This document shows positions 61,251 through 64,000 of a stretch of DNA of 64,000 nt, in pieces. Source of the DNA: Gymnogyps californianus (taxonomy: Eukaryota; Chordata; Aves; Accipitriformes; Cathartidae); contig NC_059471.1 of assembly GCF_018139145.2 (NCBI RefSeq), positions 81,862,520 to 81,926,519 on the forward strand, read 5' to 3'. Under the pieces are notes generated by a model. It was not told the origin of the DNA and searched no databases. It saw only the letters and a list, made by a program, of their open reading frames with translations. Numbering within the stretch: position 1 is the first letter of the stretch; each line of letters opens with the position of its first letter. Made by a program: the position numbers and the translations under genes.

Positions 61251-61527
61251 ATCATCATTGCTAGCACCATCCATGTGGCAACAAGCCCCAAATGCTTCTA
61301 TGCTTTTCACACATGCACAGCTCTTGGCCTTGAAGCATTTACAGTTTCAATTGAGGCAAGCTCCACACAAAACACTGGGACAAGGGGTTCAATTCTTCCA
61401 TTTTCAGGCCAGTTTTCTAAGGGAACAAGGTTAATGCCCTTTTTCCTGTCTGTCTGTCAGTCCTCCCGCAGCAGCATTTGGGGCCAGCATGAGCCACATT
61501 CCACAGAAGAGAGGTCTGACAAGAGGA

Positions 61528-61775
61528 TGCGTTGCGTTCCCGCAGACTCTGTTAACATCCCTGGCTGGCGAGCAGACGCCCAAAGGGAAAAACCCAGAGG
61601 GTTTCCCAGAGGGAAAAACCACAAAGCGAGTGCAGCGCGAGTCTGTTCGACCCGCTGGGCTGCCTGTCACCGTACGCGTGCCAGCCAGGCGATCAAACGG
61701 GGACCTGCGGGGTACACTGCCTGTTCGCCCCCCGGCCGAGGACGATGCCGGCAGTACGGTACCCGCACAGGGGAG
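61528..61775. promoter_or_regulatory. CpG-island-like block
   Basis: About 23 CpG in 248 bp at roughly 60% GC, a ratio near 1 by eye. It meets the classical size, GC and ratio limits. It lies 150 bp upstream of a TATA box and a candidate first exon. A GGGAAA...TTTCCC inverted repeat lies near 61583-61607. Confidence 0.45.
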
Positions 61776-61925
61776 GAGGGGAGGAGGACTACCAGAAACA
61801 TTGGGGGACCAAGTGAAGCAGCTGAGGAGGAGGAGGAGGGCTGCTTAGGAAGTAACAGATTTCATTAGTTCTCTTCCTTGTGGGACAGCCTGTTATTTTA
61901 TTATAGATAAATAATATATATATTC

Positions 61926-61934
61926 TATATAAAA
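61926..61934 (+). promoter_or_regulatory. Candidate TATA box
   Basis: TATATAAAA fits the TATAWAWR core. A start would fall near 61955-61960. It sits in a short AT-rich island that also holds other TATA strings, so chance is possible. Its placement between a CpG block and a Kozak-type ATG is the reason to list it. Confidence 0.3.
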
Positions 61935-62011
61935 TAGAGCAAAGCCCTGCTCTTTTAGTCTTCGACCCCACAGCTCTGCACGCTGTGAACAGCCAATTAA
62001 GAAACAAAATC

Positions 62012-62107
62012 ATGGCTGTTAAAAGCATGTGGGTGTGGGCTTGTGTGTGCACCTCGAAGGAGCGCGGTGCTGGCACCAGCGATGTCCCGTCTCACCAGAC
62101 GTGTGCG
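62012..62107 (+). CDS. Candidate first coding exon (32 codons, phase 0); unrecognised
   Basis: ATG at 62012 has A at -3 and G at +4, the two key Kozak positions. The frame stays open for 32 codons in CpG-rich DNA and reaches a splice donor GCG/GTAAGA (exon end 62107, phase 0). Without splicing it would stop at TGA 62135-62137. The peptide begins MAVKSMWVWACVC, a short basic then hydrophobic start that could be a weak signal sequence, followed by a polar stretch. The TATA box lies about 85 bp upstream and a CpG block lies beyond it. No acceptor partner or homologue is known within the window. This is a hypothesis from signals, not homology. It could also be a non-coding first exon or chance. 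Confidence 0.22.
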
Positions 62108-62230
62108 GTAAGAGAGTGTGGCTGTGTCTGCCTGTGAGCCAGAGAGACAGACGGACGCCCAGGGGCGGTGGGCTGGATTCGCTCATTAAAGCGAAGCATT
62201 TGCTGACTCCTCCACACCCGCAGTGCCACA
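62108..62230. other. CpG-rich DNA downstream of the candidate donor
   Basis: CpG density stays high to about 62225, then falls. A 166-codon plus frame (62029-62529, opening on GTG) passes through here and is unrecognised. Confidence 0.35.
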
Positions 62231-62639
62231 AGCTCCCCACCCAAGCTGCCAAACTCTGTCTCCTATCAGCAGACACTGTCCCTCTACTATTTCAGTTTAT
62301 AAGGCACCAATCTAGAAAGTGTTATTTTTCCTACAAAGCAAAACCCTCGCAGGTACCTGCTTCACAGGGCAGCACTCGCTCAGCAACAGCATTCCTCTGT
62401 CACATGTGGTCAAGAACACTATGTGACAACCCAAAGCCTCTCTCCCTCTTCACTGTGTTCACTTCGCTGCATTTCAGGAGTTTTAATTGTGGCTGTTCCC
62501 CAAACCAAAGAGGCACCCCATGGCAGTGACAGCTGGCAGGAGCCCCCAGCGTATTTCCACGTCGACGGGAAGTCAGTCTCTCTCCAGAGGGTTTACAAAT
62601 GAGCCCCTATTCTCGCAGCAGCCAAATGTTTCATTTTAG
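62231..62639. other. Unassigned DNA
   Basis: Nothing recognisable. Confidence 0.4.
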
Positions 62640-63060
62640 GCATTTTATCTATGTAAACCAAACAGATAACAAGGAGGGCAAAGACCTTTGAAATATTTAT
62701 GAATAAATTAAAGTCCTAAAGCTTTCTACTGTACAGCGATAAGGAGCGAATTCTCACATAAGACGCCAAGGCATGCGGAGCAACTGATTTTATCTGATAG
62801 GTTTGCATACAGAGAAAGTAAGCAAAAATTAGCTATATACAGATTTAAAGATAGCTACTATATACCATGAAAGCAATACGCAATAAATTAATGTGACATA
62901 AAGACTCAAACAGTATCAAAGCTTTATCAGCCAAACCTAGAAACTATATAGACTGATGTACTGATTGAATACTTTGATTGATGTACTATTTTCTCAACCA
63001 TTTACTATTATGTTATGCTATGACAGCAGTCAAAAGTTGTATATAAATACAAAGTAGCAC
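62640..63060. promoter_or_regulatory. Candidate conserved regulatory stretch
   Basis: About 420 bp without long frames. It holds TGTAAAC (forkhead-like), AGATAA (GATA-like), CCTTTGAA (TCF-like) and ATTTATGAATAAATTAAAG within its first 80 bases. Later, GATGTACT is repeated at 62955 and 62980. Motif density resembles developmental enhancers. The evidence is motif words only. Confidence 0.2.
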
Positions 63061-63357
63061 TTTCTTGTTCAATGTGGTGAAAATTATGCTCGTTTTTTCT
63101 CAGTTGCAAAGGTGCTTATTTTTCTCATAAGCAACATGTTCGGGGAAACCTGAATGTGAAAATAAATGGCTTCATTTTGTTGCTTTGGTGTACTTAGTTT
63201 AACGAAAATGAAGCATGACTTAGTGCGAAGGTCACTGTTCAGTATGCACAATGGCAGAAAAATGAACAGAGTGCTGGGACACACCGACAGAAATGGGGAC
63301 TTGAAATAGGTTTGAAAAATAAGCCAGTGCAGCAGGATCACAGCAACACTGAAATAC
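63061..63357. other. Unassigned DNA
   Basis: A minus-strand frame (63084-63491, opening on TTG) runs through here and is hydrophobic and unrecognised. It may continue from the candidate exon listed next. Confidence 0.35.
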
Positions 63358-63400
63358 CACGGAGGTCTGGACGGTGTCGTCTCTCCGAATTTGTCACCAT
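63358..63400 (-). other. Candidate minus-strand exon start with a strong acceptor
   Basis: On the minus strand a long pyrimidine tract ending TTTCTTGTCTTCAG (AG at 63401-63402) stands directly before ATGGTGACAAATTCGG. The following 43 bases retain CpG and stay open in two frames (GDKFGETTPSRPP and MVTNSERRHRPDL). A GTATTT donor-like site would end the exon at 63358. If that site is not used, the frame continues to 63084. No family is recognised, and the donor is weaker than the acceptor. Confidence 0.2.
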
Positions 63401-63402
63401 CT

Positions 63403-63940
63403 GAAGACAAGAAAGGAGGAAGGGGCAGACAGAGGCAATGCCACAGTTCGGTAACGTCAATCACCTGTTCAATACCTTTCCCCTGAATCAAGCTGTATTT
63501 TCCTAACTTACCTCCTTCATAGTGGTTTTTAAAACTTTAAAGCTGAAATTAAAGCAACCTCAGATGATGAAAAAGCAACTGAATAAATGCACCAGAAAAT
63601 AAACTGCCCATCTCCCTACACCGTAACTGCAGGGGCAGGTGCTGCTGGCGCACACGTACATCTCCCCAGGTTATTCTGGTGCATCTGTCACTGTGGTATG
63701 CAGGCAACATTAAGTCTGTCGGCCAAATTCACAAGGGCATTGCAGGCGCTTTGCACAGTCCACAAACATAACCTAGCCCTAAACTTAACTGTTTCACTTA
63801 GTAGGGAAGCAACTAAAATGGTGTACCCCTTATGTGTTACAGTCTTTGAACACTGTCAGAGAAACAGGGGAAAAAGAGGAATAGCACAGTAAAGCAATGG
63901 TACTTTCTGTTCTTAGCTGTGTTTTCACCTGCATTTTGCT
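63403..63940. other. Unassigned DNA
   Basis: Holds the pyrimidine tract of the candidate acceptor (minus strand, 63403-63435) and a short unrecognised plus frame at 63587-63892. No repeat was recognised. Confidence 0.35.
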
Positions 63941-63954
63941 AACCCACATGTAGG

Positions 63955-64000
63955 AACAAAAAAAACCCCAAAAACAAACCCCCAAACCTTACCACCACCC
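63955..64000 (+). repeat. A/C-rich low-complexity tract at the window edge
   Basis: Runs of A are broken by CCCC, CCCCC and CCACCACCC to the last base. The minus strand is G/T-rich with three G-runs of three or more. The tract continues beyond the window. Confidence 0.6.

Larger units (their letters stand above)
61065..61868 (+). other. Longest open frame of the window (267 codons, ATG to TAG)
   Basis: The frame opens on ATG at 61065 and stays open across a sharp change from AT-rich to CpG-rich DNA. A C10 run at 61241-61250 codes a Pro stretch within an Ile-rich context. The C-terminal half is Arg/Gly-rich and ends with five Glu from a GAG run (about 61823-61839). There is no domain, signal peptide or membrane segment that I recognise. 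Codon use and composition change with the underlying DNA rather than holding a coding bias, which argues against a gene. Its length alone is unusual for this window. Confidence 0.15.

Noticed and set aside
61380..61395. GGTTCAATTC resembling a tRNA B-box
   Set aside because: No A-box at the right distance and no cloverleaf can be drawn.
63955..64000. Telomere-like G/T repeat on the minus strand
   Set aside because: No TTAGGG period; it is an irregular A/C-rich stretch cut by the window edge.
1..64000. CRISPR arrays, operons, ribosome binding sites or phage genes
   Set aside because: No regularly spaced repeats or dense co-directional frames. Intergenic texture, LTRs and CR1 show vertebrate nuclear DNA.

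Overview
This is vertebrate nuclear DNA, most likely from a neoavian bird. Two things point there. Two copies of a TG...CA solo LTR belong to an ERVL-type family that is abundant in bird genomes. Several decayed CR1 LINE fragments lie antisense to the + strand, and CR1 is the dominant retroposon of birds and other reptiles. The assignment is an inference from repeat type. The window shows no prokaryotic gene layout, no rRNA, tRNA or CRISPR, and no protein family that I can name. It reads as intergenic or intronic DNA of low repeat density, so most open reading frames are chance frames.

Layout. 0-9 kb: non-coding DNA with a G-run/hairpin pair at 243-301, an old CR1 at 4.3-4.9 kb, a Cys-rich open frame behind a strong splice acceptor at 5.5-6.0 kb, and a perfect 22-bp palindrome at 8.5 kb. 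9.3-9.7 kb: minus-strand solo LTR lacking its TATA segment. 13.6-13.9 kb: GC-rich, CpG-poor block. 14.3-15.0 kb: a possible regulatory cluster followed by a minus-strand open frame broken by one stop. 22.8-23.4 kb: complete plus-strand solo LTR, next to a CR1 scrap. 28-34 kb: a diverged local duplication, a 14-bp minisatellite, an AT-rich desert and a 43-bp homopurine tract. 35.3-36.6 kb: the largest CR1 relic. 37-47 kb: short duplications and small tandem repeats. 48.8-49.1 kb: a CpG-island-like block. 49-58 kb: mainly AT-rich DNA. 59.3-62.2 kb: a run of CpG-rich patches, a TATA box, a Kozak-type ATG and a splice donor. This last region is the best candidate here for a promoter and first exon.

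Function. No genes can be shown to work together. The most useful hypotheses are a plus-strand transcription start near 61.95 kb, a minus-strand exon at about 63.4 kb, and a few coding-like frames (5.5, 14.5-15.0 and 57.5-57.9 kb). Transcript data or cross-bird alignment could confirm or remove each one. CpG ratios were counted by eye and are approximate.
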